Part shown: one piece after another, positions 8,871-17,024 of the stretch
Numbering within the stretch: position 1 is the stretch's first letter
How the letters are laid out: the number at the start of each line of letters is the position of its first letter
Assembly: GCA_904418825.1 (NCBI GenBank)
Contig: CAJFPU010000011.1
Coordinates: forward strand, 1 to 34,278
Length of the DNA: 34,278 nt
Origin: an uncultured Romboutsia sp.
GTDB lineage: Bacteria > Bacillota > Clostridia > Peptostreptococcales > Peptostreptococcaceae
Direction of reading: 5' to 3'
Notes under the pieces: generated by a model
The model's input: only the letters and a program-made list of their open reading frames with translations
Told to the model about the DNA's origin: nothing
The model's database searches: none
Made by a program: the position numbers and the translations under genes

Positions 8871-10178
8871 TTATGATATTTTTTTAGTTTCAGTTACATT
8901 ATTATCTTTGTTCATTTTTATTATTGAACTAGTAGAATATAATAATCCTGTATAAGCTATTAAAGCATATATTATTGTAGATATCCATCCAGTTGTAAAT
9001 CCAGATTTATCTACTATTAATCCGAATATTGTAGAACCTGAACCAAATCCGATAGCAAAGAATATTTGAACAACTCCTAATATTGTACCAAATTCTCTAT
9101 TACCAAATAATGCACCAGTCATATAAGCAGGTCCTATTACATATGAGAACATAGACACACCTAAACAAATTGCAAATACAAATCCAAGTATATTCATTTG
9201 ACCTATAAATATTAAAGATAAACCACCACAGATAACTAAAAATCCTGCTAATATAAGAGCTTTTGTTATTCCAAGTTTATCAAATAAGTAACCACCACAA
9301 AGGTTTCCGAATATTGAGAAGAATCCAAATGCAGAAGCAACTAATGCTGATCCCATTGTAAATACTTGAGCTTTTTCTAATGTTTGTAAATATGGTATAA
9401 ATTGTACTGCCATTCCACCAACATATAATCCTACAAATATAAATGATAATGCAAATATCCAGAAATATTTTGATTTACTAATTTCAGCAAAGCTATATCC
9501 CCAGTTAGAGCTTTGAGTTGTAGAAGCATCTTTTTTATTTTTCTTTGGTTTATTTAATTCTAATTCAGCTTTTGATTTTGGTAATCTCATTATAAATAAT
9601 GCTACTGGTAATGATACTATTATAGCTAATAATCCAAATCTAAAATATGCACCTTTATAACCGATTGCTGGATTAGATAACCATTTACCTGCAAATTGTT
9701 GAAGAATCATGTTACCTATTCCACCACCAGAGAACGCAAGTCCCATTGCAACACCTTTGTTTTCTGTAAACCAGCTATTTATAAGAGTAGGAACACCTAT
9801 AGCAGAAACTATAGCAGAACCTATTTGAACTAATATAGATAGTACATAGTAAGCGTATATATTTCCTCCAGCTAAAGACATTGATGAAAATCCTACACCT
9901 ACTAAAATAACACCTAGTACATATAATAACTTTACATTAACCTTAGGATTAGCAAATAATTTTCCTATAAATGGAGCACATAATGCAGATACTACAGTAC
10001 CAATTGTAAATATTAGCGAAAACTGAGTATAAGTAAATCCTTCTGCTTCAGTTACATAACTTGTAAATGATGATTGAATATTAGCTGCTAATGAGTATGG
10101 AATTGCTTGTATAAGCATACAACCTACAACTATTAACCAGCCATAAAAAAATGTACTTTTTTGTTTTGTCTCTTTCAT
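8871..10178 (-). CDS. MFS transporter, OFA (oxalate/formate antiporter)-like family
   Basis: A 435-residue inner-membrane carrier with about 12 transmembrane segments and a hydrophilic central loop (about residues 206-225, lysine/serine-rich). The start FYGWLIVVGCMLIQ is typical of the OFA and monocarboxylate branch, as is the glycine-rich stretch GLAFSGGGIGNMILQQ near residue 148. Substrates in this branch are small carboxylates or related organic anions; the sequence does not say which. RBS AGAAGG lies about eight bases before the ATG. It follows the yeiH-like gene by 59 bases on the same strand with no terminator between, so the two are probably co-transcribed and controlled by the divergent LysR gene. 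With YeiH, which has been linked to sulfur oxyanion export, a role in sulfonate or sulfite traffic is possible but speculative. Confidence 0.82.
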   Translation of the reverse strand: MKETKQKSTFFYGWLIVVGCMLIQAIPYSLAANIQSSFTSYVTEAEGFTYTQFSLIFTIGTVVSALCAPFIGKLFANPKVNVKLLYVLGVILVGVGFSSMSLAGGNIYAYYVLSILVQIGSAIVSAIGVPTLINSWFTENKGVAMGLAFSGGGIGNMILQQFAGKWLSNPAIGYKGAYFRFGLLAIIVSLPVALFIMRLPKSKAELELNKPKKNKKDASTTQSSNWGYSFAEISKSKYFWIFALSFIFVGLYVGGMAVQFIPYLQTLEKAQVFTMGSALVASAFGFFSIFGNLCGGYLFDKLGITKALILAGFLVICGGLSLIFIGQMNILGFVFAICLGVSMFSYVIGPAYMTGALFGNREFGTILGVVQIFFAIGFGSGSTIFGLIVDKSGFTTGWISTIIYALIAYTGLLYSTSSIIKMNKDNNVTETKKIS

Positions 10179-10237
10179 GATGAATACCTTCTTTACTTTT
10201 ATATTTAAAAAATTTTGATAATATTATTAACTGATAC

Positions 10238-11266
10238 TTATAATAATATTCCGATTAAAATTATTGCAGAAATAATTTGTAATAATCCTACAAATAATCC
10301 ATATAAAGATACTGATTTTCCTTGTTTAATTAAATCTTTTACATTAACTTTTAATCCGATAGCAGATAAAGCAATTATTTCGAATTTATTACTTATTTCT
10401 TTACAAAGAATAGAAACATCATTGCTTATTATATTTAAAGAGAATAATGCACAAGTTATAAAAAATCCTATTACATACCAAGGAATTTTTATTTTTCCTT
10501 TCTTTATATCTTGTACTTCTTCGTCTATAATTTCTTTATTTGATTGATGTTTTAAATGGCCTAATACGAAAACAACAACAACTAAGAATATTATACGCAC
10601 AATTTTAAATATTGTAGATAAATCTTTTACATGTTCTCCTACCATTGCACCACTTGCAACAACTTGCCCTACAGATTGTAATATACCACCTATCATAGCA
10701 GATGTTTGAGTAATCTCATGATTATATAAGAATTGAGCTATTAAAGGTAATAAGAACATAAGAACTATACCAGTTACATTAACAATAGTTATAGCTATTC
10801 CTTTTTCTTTATCATCAGCTCCTATTACAGGTGATGTTGCTGCTATTGCAGAAGATCCACATACTGCATTACCACTTGCCATCATATATCTAAAGTTATC
10901 TGAAAATCCTAATTTTTTTCCAATATATAATGCACCCACTATTGTAATTGCCATTTGTAATATTATAAATATAACTCCAGAAAATCCTATTTCAGATATA
11001 GTAGATATACTTAATGTTGCACCTAATAATACTATTGAATATGATAACAAATCAGTTTCTGAGAATTTGTATCCCTTTTGAAATATATCTTGGTTTAAAA
11101 ATAAATTACCGACAAACATACCTAAGAATATAGCAATAGATGCTGCCCCTAGTTTAGGAACGAATTTTGCAATAATAATACTTAAATATGCTACTAATAC
11201 AGAAACTATAAATCCAGGTAATATATCTTTAATGTTTTTTAAAAAATTATTATTTGATTTTTTCAT
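10238..11266 (-). CDS. yeiH: YeiH/UPF0324-family putative anion exporter
   Basis: A 342-residue polytopic membrane protein of the conserved YeiH (Cons_hypoth698, PF03601) family, with motifs GAASIAIFLGMFVGN, LLGATLS, SGNAVCGSSAIAATSPVI and QSVGQVVASG. About ten hydrophobic segments are visible. Family members are annotated as putative sulfate/sulfite exporters. The ATG at 11264-11266 is preceded by GAAAGGAG, a strong RBS. It is first in a minus-strand pair with the MFS gene and divergent from a CysB/YeiE-like LysR gene across a 385-base gap. The yeiH next to lysR arrangement is the same as enterobacterial yeiE-yeiH, which supports LysR control. The transported substrate is unproven. Confidence 0.88.
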   Translation of the reverse strand: MKKSNNNFLKNIKDILPGFIVSVLVAYLSIIIAKFVPKLGAASIAIFLGMFVGNLFLNQDIFQKGYKFSETDLLSYSIVLLGATLSISTISEIGFSGVIFIILQMAITIVGALYIGKKLGFSDNFRYMMASGNAVCGSSAIAATSPVIGADDKEKGIAITIVNVTGIVLMFLLPLIAQFLYNHEITQTSAMIGGILQSVGQVVASGAMVGEHVKDLSTIFKIVRIIFLVVVVFVLGHLKHQSNKEIIDEEVQDIKKGKIKIPWYVIGFFITCALFSLNIISNDVSILCKEISNKFEIIALSAIGLKVNVKDLIKQGKSVSLYGLFVGLLQIISAIILIGILL

Positions 11267-11418
11267 TCTGTCTCTCCTTTCATATGATACATATTACATT
11301 TTAAATTCATATTCATAATTTGTTAAATATATTTTTTTTATAATACATATAAGTATTTACTTATATATAAATTATTTTATTAAATTAAATGCTTATAATG
11401 ATTATAATATATATATGG

Positions 11419-11461
11419 TATTAGGTTATAAAAGGTAATTTTACTTTTATAATTGCTAATA
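11419..11461. promoter_or_regulatory. Long imperfect dyad in the yeiH-lysR intergenic region, candidate LysR operator
   Basis: Left arm TATTAGGTTATAAAAGGTAA and right arm TTACTTTTATAATTGCTAATA form an interrupted palindrome around 11440. The core arms are TTATAAAAG (11426-11434) and CTTTTATAA (11444-11452), perfectly complementary nine bases apart. Its place between divergent yeiH and lysR is where a LysR-type regulator would bind. The assignment is inference. Confidence 0.5.
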
Positions 11462-11499
11462 TGTAATATAAATTTTATAATATTTAAAAAAAGATTTTA

Positions 11500-11515
11500 A
11501 ATGTAAATTTACATT
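11500..11515. promoter_or_regulatory. Perfect 16-bp palindrome AATGTAAATTTACATT
   Basis: A fully self-complementary 16-mer in the same divergent intergenic region, 85 bases downstream of the long dyad and 136 before lysR. It could be an operator for a second dimeric regulator. No protein can be assigned. Confidence 0.35.
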
Positions 11516-11582
11516 AGATTAAACATATAAGATTTTAGAGATAATAAAGGAAGATAATATAAAAATAAACAACATTAAGGTA

Positions 11583-11613
11583 AGGGGTAAAATTTTATTT
11601 TGACCTCTTTTTT
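11583..11613 (+). terminator. Terminator-like hairpin in the lysR leader (possible attenuator)
   Basis: AGGGGTAAAAT (11583-11593) pairs with ATTTT-G-ACCTCT (11597-11608), with one bulge and one G-U pair, followed by TTTTT. It lies 38 bases before the lysR start and after no recognisable gene. It may attenuate lysR or end a small upstream transcript. The other parts of 11267-11651 hold only the two dyads and AT-rich sequence. Confidence 0.5.
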
Positions 11614-11651
11614 GTTGAATACAGTAATATAGATATGAGGAGCATATATTT

Positions 11652-12548
11652 ATGAATATAAGAAAATTAGAGATTTTTTATAAAACAGCTAAATGTTTAA
11701 ATATGAGTCAAGTCGCAAAGGAAATGTATATTAGCCAACCATCAATAAGTCAATGTATATCAGAAATTGAATCAGAAATTGACACAAAATTATTTGATAG
11801 AATAGGTAAAAAATTATATTTAACGCATGAAGGTAAGATTTTTTATGAATATACTAGAAGAATATTAAACATTTATGAAGAAGGGATAAATATAGTACAG
11901 TCATCTAAATCAAATAAAGGAAAATTAGTTATTGGGGCTAGTACAACTATAGGTACATATATAATGCCTAATATAATACATAAATTTAATGATAAAGAAA
12001 AAGATATTGAAGTATCTATGATTATAGATAATAAACATAATATAGAAGAACTTATATTACATAATAAAGTAGATATTGCATTTATAGAAGGAACAGTAAA
12101 TTCAAAGGATATAGTATTAAAAGATATATGGAAAGATGAACTTGTATTTATAAGTTCTATAAATCATAAATGGAATGGAAAAAAGTATTTAAATACAGAT
12201 GATTTAAAAAATAATAAGTTTATTATAAGAGAAGATGGTAGTGGAACAAGAGAAAGATTTGAAGAGTTTTTAGAAAGTAAAAATATTAAATTTAATTCGT
12301 ATATAGAATTAGGACATTTAGAAGCTATAATAAATTATGTTAAATTAAATATGGGAGTAAGTTGTGTACCATATATGTCTGTTTTACAAGAAGAAAATTT
12401 AAACTCAATAAATATATATAGATTAAAAGACAATAAGATTACAAGGTCCTTGTATAGTGCTATACATAAAGATAAGTATATTTCTAAACATATAGAATGT
12501 TTTATGAAATTTTGTGAAGAAACAGATATCTTAAATAATAAATTATAG
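11652..12548 (+). CDS. LysR-family transcriptional regulator (CysB/YeiE-like)
   Basis: A 298-residue DNA-binding regulator. The N-terminal winged helix-turn-helix (about 1-60) contains SQVAKEMYISQPSISQCISEIE and LFDRIGKKLYLTHEG. The substrate-binding domain (about 88-290) begins GKLVIGASTTIGTYIMPNII and includes IREDGSGTRERFEE, both features of the CysB/YeiE subgroup. GAGGAG at 11637-11642 serves as RBS. It is divergent from yeiH and probably controls the yeiH-MFS pair and itself through the intergenic dyad at 11419-11461. The enterobacterial counterpart YeiE has been connected to sulfite handling; transfer of that role is inference. A terminator-like hairpin sits in its leader. Confidence 0.92.
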   Translation: MNIRKLEIFYKTAKCLNMSQVAKEMYISQPSISQCISEIESEIDTKLFDRIGKKLYLTHEGKIFYEYTRRILNIYEEGINIVQSSKSNKGKLVIGASTTIGTYIMPNIIHKFNDKEKDIEVSMIIDNKHNIEELILHNKVDIAFIEGTVNSKDIVLKDIWKDELVFISSINHKWNGKKYLNTDDLKNNKFIIREDGSGTRERFEEFLESKNIKFNSYIELGHLEAIINYVKLNMGVSCVPYMSVLQEENLNSINIYRLKDNKITRSLYSAIHKDKYISKHIECFMKFCEETDILNNKL

Positions 12549-12902
12549 GGTGATAGATACTGATATTGAATAATAAAAGTTATTTGTATTATTTAAATCA
12601 GCAGTTAAAAAATATAATAATTTACAAAAAGATTAAATGTAGTGTTTTAGTTTTTAATAAAATAAATAGATTTATAAATTATATTTACTAATATATTTTG
12701 AATGTTGCTTTTATTAGTGAAATGTTTTAATAGTATATTAAGTTAAATATACTATGATATAATTAGAATGAATATTGATATATAAATCAGATAATAAAAA
12801 TAAATTATTAAAAATATTACAAAATTTATTACTAACTAGAATAATGTACTAGTTAACGAATTTATAATAAATATATTTTATGCTTAAGAAAGGTTTAGGA
12901 TT
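12549..12902 (+). promoter_or_regulatory. Intergenic region with two inverted repeats and a -10 upstream of the aldo/keto reductase
   Basis: This 354-base AT-rich gap has no gene. AGTATATT (12732-12739) and AATATACT (12746-12753) form a perfect inverted repeat, followed by TATAAT at 12758-12763, a likely -10 without a clear -35. A second inverted repeat, TAACTAG (12833-12839) and CTAGTTA (12849-12855), lies in the presumed leader. No terminator was found after lysR. Confidence 0.4.
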
Positions 12903-13850
12903 ATGTTAAATAATACAAAAATAAAAAATACTGATTTAGTTTTAAGTAAAATAGGATTTGGAACAGTAAATGCAGGTCTTTCATGGGATAATGAAGATGC
13001 ATTTGAAATGTTAGAAAGATACATAAATTTAGGTGGAAATGTTATAGATTGTGCAAGAATTTATTCAGATTGGGTTGAACCAGAGATAGGTCGTGCAGAA
13101 AGAGTAATAGGGGATTGGATAAGATATAGAGGTAAAAGAGATGATTTAGTTATAATGACTAAAGGTGGTCATCCTAAAATGGATACTATGAATATAAGTA
13201 GAATGACTAAAGAAGATATGGAGTATGATCTAAATTTAAGTTTAAAGGCTTTAGGCATAGATTGTATAGACATATATTTTTATCATAGAGATGATTTAAA
13301 TCAACCTGTAAGTGATTTAATAGAAGTTATGGAAGGTTTTGTTAGAGAAGGTAAAATAAGATACTACGGATGTTCAAACTGGACAACTCAAAGAATGGTA
13401 GAAGCAGATAATTACTGTAAGGAAAAGGGATATAGAGGATTTGTAGCTAATCAAATGTTATTTAATATTGCATCTAATAATATGAACCCATTCCCAGATG
13501 AAACTATGGTAACTATGGATAAAGATATGATTGAGTATCACAAAAATTCTAATAATTTGGCTATGCCATACTTTGGATTATGCAGTGGATTTTTCCAAAA
13601 ACTTGAATCAAAAGGGAAAGAAGCTGTTATAGATAGCCCTTATTATACAGAAGGTAACCTTAAGGTAGGAGAAAAGATAAAACATCTAAGAGAAAAATAT
13701 AACTGTACAACATCTCAAATTCTTTTAGGATATATTTTAAATCAAGATGTTGATATGTTACCTTTAGCTGGTGCAAGTAAGATAGAACAATTAGAAGATT
13801 TTATGAAAACTACACATATTAACTTTGATAAAGAAGACTTTCAATTTTAG
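12903..13850 (+). CDS. Aldo/keto reductase
   Basis: A 315-residue soluble NAD(P)H-dependent oxidoreductase with the aldo/keto reductase TIM barrel. The expected catalytic tetrad is visible: D49 and Y54 in NVIDCARIYSDW, K87 in VIMTKGG, and H128 in DIYFYHRDD. GCSNWTTQRM (about residue 158) and the C-terminal cofactor motif PLAGASKIEQLED also fit. It is closest in style to the bacterial family of Tas/YajO-like and clostridial AKRs that reduce sugar-like or other carbonyls; the substrate is unknown. RBS is AGAAAGG at about 12887-12893. It appears to be monocistronic, with a regulatory gap upstream and a structured repeat element downstream. Confidence 0.9.
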   Translation: MLNNTKIKNTDLVLSKIGFGTVNAGLSWDNEDAFEMLERYINLGGNVIDCARIYSDWVEPEIGRAERVIGDWIRYRGKRDDLVIMTKGGHPKMDTMNISRMTKEDMEYDLNLSLKALGIDCIDIYFYHRDDLNQPVSDLIEVMEGFVREGKIRYYGCSNWTTQRMVEADNYCKEKGYRGFVANQMLFNIASNNMNPFPDETMVTMDKDMIEYHKNSNNLAMPYFGLCSGFFQKLESKGKEAVIDSPYYTEGNLKVGEKIKHLREKYNCTTSQILLGYILNQDVDMLPLAGASKIEQLEDFMKTTHINFDKEDFQF

Positions 13851-13867
13851 TAAGCTCTAATTCACCT

Positions 13868-14090
13868 AGTGCCCTGTTTTTTAGATTAAATAATAAAAAA
13901 CTAGGGCATTAGGGCAGCAAAATTTAACGTAGGGCATTTAAAAATTAATTAATTACCTTTAGTGAAAGTAAGTAATTGCAATAGATATATATATTTAGGG
14001 CACTTGTGGCATTAAAATTATAAAACTTTATAAAACAATTAAATATATTAATTTTAAGGTTTGATAAAATAAGTGCCCTAATGCCCTAAG
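13868..14090. repeat. GGGCA-rich inverted-repeat element
   Basis: The motif GGGCA recurs six times here (13904, 13912, 13932, 13998 and, as its complement, 13871, 14074 and 14083 clusters), in otherwise AT-rich DNA. A perfect 15-base inverted repeat, TAGGGCATTAGGGCA (13902-13916) and TGCCCTAATGCCCTA (14074-14088), bounds a 187-base segment. A nested pair, AGGGCACTT (13997-14005) and AAGTGCCCT (14071-14079), competes for the same right arm. A local hairpin, TGCCCT-G-TTTTTT with AAAAAACT-AGGGCA (13870-13908), follows the aldo/keto reductase and may end its transcript. There is no coding frame. It may be a small palindromic mobile repeat or a structured RNA. The rest of the gap to 14238 shows nothing firm. 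Confidence 0.6.
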
Positions 14091-14238
14091 ATTAGTTTTT
14101 ATATATTGTAGGTTTAAATTTTAATATAGAGATTTTTAATTTATGAATAGTATTAAAAGAATTATCAATAAAAGTGTCTATGTAAATTTTTCCGACGGGG
14201 GATATAGATAATAATGATGATGCTAATATCTAAAATAA

Positions 14239-14280
14239 GAAAAAGCATCTGATAACAAGTATGTTTTTAGATACTTTTTC
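14239..14280 (-). terminator. Intrinsic terminator of the staygreen-like gene
   Basis: GAAAAAG-C-ATCT (14239-14250) pairs with AGAT-A-CTTTTTC (14269-14280). On the minus strand the stem is followed by TTATTTTAG. It begins 20 bases after the staygreen stop. The long A/T arms could also work on the plus strand. Confidence 0.6.
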
Positions 14281-14300
14281 TCGTTTGAAATTATTATAAT

Positions 14301-14750
14301 TTAAAACATATAATTTTTTACATAACCATAAAATTCATAGTTATCAAATATAGGAATAGTAGAATCGAATTTTACGTAAATAGGAGTTTCAATTAATTCA
14401 GGATATTTATTGAAGAGTACTGTATCACCATAAATAATTGCTTGTAAGGCTAAATTTAGATGCTCTTTAAAAATATTATATCGTCTATTAGATTCTTCAA
14501 AATCACCATTACCCACATAAACATAAAAAATTAAAGTATAAGGTTTATTGTCACAAATAATCCATTTTCCTAAAACCTCATCACGCAGTTTCTGATCTAT
14601 GGCAGAATTATTATAGACAGATCCAATATCTAAAAACATCATGCCTGTAGTATCAGAATGAGTAAGCGTGTATTTTCTATCTTCAATTGGTCCACTCTCT
14701 GTCATAGGTGGTATAAATGTTATCTCAAGTTTGTCGGGGCTAAATCTCAT
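14301..14750 (-). CDS. Staygreen (SGR)-family protein
   Basis: A 149-residue soluble protein matching the bacterial branch of the staygreen family (PF12638). Recognisable motifs are FSPDKLEITF at the N-terminus, RKYTLTHSDTTGMMFLDIG, and LRDEVLGKW. Plant SGR removes magnesium from chlorophyll a, and some bacterial homologues have been reported to have Mg-dechelatase activity on chlorophyllide-like substrates. The native role in a non-photosynthetic anaerobe is unknown. ATG at 14748-14750 is chosen because GGTGAT precedes it; an upstream in-frame TTG at 14768 would put the RBS inside the coding sequence. It is monocistronic with its own terminator. Family assignment is good; function is open. 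Confidence 0.82.
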   Translation of the reverse strand: MRFSPDKLEITFIPPMTESGPIEDRKYTLTHSDTTGMMFLDIGSVYNNSAIDQKLRDEVLGKWIICDNKPYTLIFYVYVGNGDFEESNRRYNIFKEHLNLALQAIIYGDTVLFNKYPELIETPIYVKFDSTIPIFDNYEFYGYVKNYMF

Positions 14751-15030
14751 ATTATCACCAACTTTCAAATATTTGTTATTTTATCATATAGAAAATTAGA
14801 CCAATATGTTCTTAATTAAAATTTAAAGTTTTTGTTTAATCATTAACTTGAAAAAAATTATACTATAGTAAATATATCAAACGATAATTAGAAAAATAGT
14901 AAGTTATAAAATTAATTTAAAATATGTACAAGCAATGTAACTATATAGTTAGTTTATAAGTTTAATATTCTATAATTATATAGTAATTAAAATTTGAATT
15001 AAAAATATAATTCAAAGAAGGAAAAATATT

Positions 15031-15096
15031 ATGTATAAATATACTAATAAACAAATAGAGGACACATTAAATCTTATAGGTTCTACAATCCTATAA
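15031..15096 (+). CDS. Possible 21-residue small protein or leader peptide before hydE
   Basis: An ATG at 15031 with AGAAGG ten to fifteen bases upstream opens a frame of 21 residues, MYKYTNKQIEDTLNLIGSTIL, that stops 13 bases before the hydE start. The RBS is good for so short a frame. It may be a leader peptide, a small protein, or the start of a truncated gene. There is no codon-level evidence beyond the RBS. The remainder of 14751-15030 is AT-rich with no clear feature. Confidence 0.3.
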   Translation: MYKYTNKQIEDTLNLIGSTIL

Positions 15097-15109
15097 ATAG
15101 GGGGGAAAA

Positions 15110-16156
15110 ATGGATATTAAAGCTATAATACAAAAGTTATATGATACTAATGATGCATCAAGAGAAGAGTTACTTTATCTATTAGACAATATAGATGATG
15201 ATAGTAAAAAATTTCTTATAGATAAGGCTTACAAAACAAGGTATAAATATTTTAAAAATACAGTATTTATGAGAGGGTTAATAGAAATTAGTAGCTACTG
15301 TAAAAAAGACTGTTTATACTGTGGGCTTAGAAGAAGTAATAAAAATGCACAAAGATATAGATTAGATGTAGATGATATAGTAGAATGTGCAAAAAGAGGA
15401 GACGAGCTTGGATATAAGACTATAGTTTTACAAGGTGGAGAAGATGCTTTCTACACTGATGAAAAAATGATACAAATTATAAAAGCTATTAAAAAGGAAC
15501 TTCCAAACAATGCATTAACTTTATCTATCGGTGAAAGAAGTTATGATTCTTATAAAAAGTTATATGAAGCTGGGGCAGATAGATTTTTACTTAGACATGA
15601 AAGTGCAACTAAGAGTTTATATGAATCTATTCATAATAATGAATCATTTGAAGAAAGAATAAGATGTCTAAGAAACTTAAAAGAAATAGGATTTCAAGCA
15701 GGGGCAGGATTTATGGTTGGACTACCTAATCAAACTAATGAAGATTTAGTAAATGATTTAAGGTTTATAAAGGAGTTAGAACCTGCAATGTGTGGCATAG
15801 GTCCATTTATTCCTCATAAAGACACACCTCTTAGAGATTGTAGTGCAGGGACTATAGAAAAGACTGTAATTTTACTTGCAATAACAAGATTATTATTACC
15901 AAAAGTATTACTACCTGCAACTACGGCACTTTCAAGTATTGATAGTAACGGACGAAATGAAGGATTAAGAGCAGGAGCAAATGTTATAATGCCAAATTTA
16001 TCACCAATGAGTGTTAGAAAAAAGTATTCTTTATATAATAATAAAGCATTTATATTAGATGAAGATGCAGAGTATAGAGATAGTATAGAAGAAAAGCTAA
16101 AGGAAGCAGGCTTTGAACTAGTTGTTTCAAGAGGAGATAATCCAGATTTTATATAA
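15110..16156 (+). CDS. hydE: [FeFe]-hydrogenase H-cluster radical SAM maturase HydE
   Basis: A 348-residue radical SAM enzyme. The CX3CX2C cluster motif, C64-x3-C68-x2-C71 in SSYCKKDCLYCGLR, binds the SAM-reducing [4Fe-4S] cluster. The HydE signature regions TIVLQGGED, LLRHESA, GAGFMVGLPNQT, GIGPFIPHKDTPL and GANVIMPNLSP are all present in order, and length is normal. HydE works with HydF and HydG to build the dithiomethylamine-bridged diiron site of [FeFe] hydrogenase. Neither partner nor a hydrogenase gene is in the window, so maturation genes are dispersed. GGGGGG ahead of the ATG serves as an unusually G-rich RBS. A 200-base gap separates it from the next gene. Confidence 0.93.
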   Translation: MDIKAIIQKLYDTNDASREELLYLLDNIDDDSKKFLIDKAYKTRYKYFKNTVFMRGLIEISSYCKKDCLYCGLRRSNKNAQRYRLDVDDIVECAKRGDELGYKTIVLQGGEDAFYTDEKMIQIIKAIKKELPNNALTLSIGERSYDSYKKLYEAGADRFLLRHESATKSLYESIHNNESFEERIRCLRNLKEIGFQAGAGFMVGLPNQTNEDLVNDLRFIKELEPAMCGIGPFIPHKDTPLRDCSAGTIEKTVILLAITRLLLPKVLLPATTALSSIDSNGRNEGLRAGANVIMPNLSPMSVRKKYSLYNNKAFILDEDAEYRDSIEEKLKEAGFELVVSRGDNPDFI

Positions 16157-16289
16157 AAGAATATATAAGCTTAGATGATATAGATTTTAAAATATAGAAT
16201 AATAAAGTTAAAATTAAGAAATATTATTAATCATATATCATATTATTAGTAATTTTTTGGACATTTGTCTCTAACTTATTATAAAAAAC

Positions 16290-16317
16290 TTGAACATAAA
16301 AAACATTATGATATAAT
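16290..16317 (+). promoter_or_regulatory. Sigma-A-type promoter for the Crp/Fnr gene
   Basis: TTGAAC (16290-16295), a 16-base spacer and TATAAT (16312-16317), with expected start near 16324. A small dyad, GGACATTTGTCT (16259-16270), lies about 20 bases upstream of the -35 and could bind an activator. Confidence 0.7.
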
Positions 16318-16356
16318 CAATTTACTTTATATAAAACATCAACAAGGAGATTTTAA

Positions 16357-16986
16357 ATGAATGACTTATCCTATTACTTAGATATTTGTCCTGATTTTAT
16401 AAAAAATAAATTTATATATACAGAGTTTAATACTTTTGATAAAATTCTAAATCAAAATGATAAGCCTTATTTTGTATATATTATAAAAAAAGGAAGAGTT
16501 AAGGTTTATTCTTTGGCTCATATTAAAGTTAAATATTTAGAGAGAATATACTGTGAATACAATATATTTGGAGAGTTAGAGCTATTTATAGATAAGCCAA
16601 TTCTAAATTATGTAGAGGCTATGGAACACTGTGAAGTAGTAAAAATACCTAAAGATGCTTTCTTAGAATGGATTAGATATGACAGTGATTTTTCTTTATA
16701 TATACATGTTCAACTTTCAAAAAAAATGTATTATACTTCTATAAATAGTAAGACAAATGTAGCGTATCCTCTAAAATCTAGAATAATATTCTTTATGTCT
16801 AGTTTTCTAGAGGAGCATAAAGTAGATACCATTCATAAGGATATATTGGTAGAAGGTGTTGGATCTAATGTTAGAAGTATTAATAGAATTATTAAAGAAT
16901 TGGTAAATGAAAATCTTATTGAATATAATAAAGGATTTATAAAAGTAAAAGATATGGATAAGCTTTTGGATAAAATTTCACAATAA
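16357..16986 (+). CDS. Crp/Fnr-family transcriptional regulator
   Basis: A 209-residue regulator with an N-terminal cyclic-nucleotide-binding-like beta-barrel (about 20-115; YFVYIIKKGRVKVYS and FGELELFIDKPILNYVEAMEHCEVVKIPKDAF) and a C-terminal winged helix (about 140-205; GVGSNVRSINRIIKELVNENLIEYN). There is no N-terminal cysteine cluster of the FNR type, and the canonical cAMP-contact RExAxxR segment is absent, so the effector is unknown. It resembles the poorly characterised YeiL-like clostridial regulators. It has a clear promoter at 16290-16317 and is followed 38 bases later by cytidine deaminase with no terminator between, so the two may share a transcript. Confidence 0.85.
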   Translation: MNDLSYYLDICPDFIKNKFIYTEFNTFDKILNQNDKPYFVYIIKKGRVKVYSLAHIKVKYLERIYCEYNIFGELELFIDKPILNYVEAMEHCEVVKIPKDAFLEWIRYDSDFSLYIHVQLSKKMYYTSINSKTNVAYPLKSRIIFFMSSFLEEHKVDTIHKDILVEGVGSNVRSINRIIKELVNENLIEYNKGFIKVKDMDKLLDKISQ

Positions 16987-17024
16987 CTACAAAATATTAA
17001 GTATGAGAAATCTGGAGGCAAACA

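Noticed and set aside
10215..10547. Plus-strand open frame within the yeiH region
   Set aside because: It lies antisense to a clear YeiH protein, has no RBS and encodes an unfamilial low-complexity peptide. The same applies to other antisense frames such as 666-1166, 5249-5695 and 27783-28307.
12833..12855. TAACTAG/CTAGTTA inverted repeat as a third copy of the dispersed repeat end
   Set aside because: Only the seven-base arms resemble the element's ends; the interior and the expected 113-base spacing are absent.
14140..14215. Short peptide-like frames (VNFSDGGYR and GDIDNNDDANI) suggesting a gene remnant, perhaps dockerin-like
   Set aside because: The blocks are too short, in different frames and match no family I can name.
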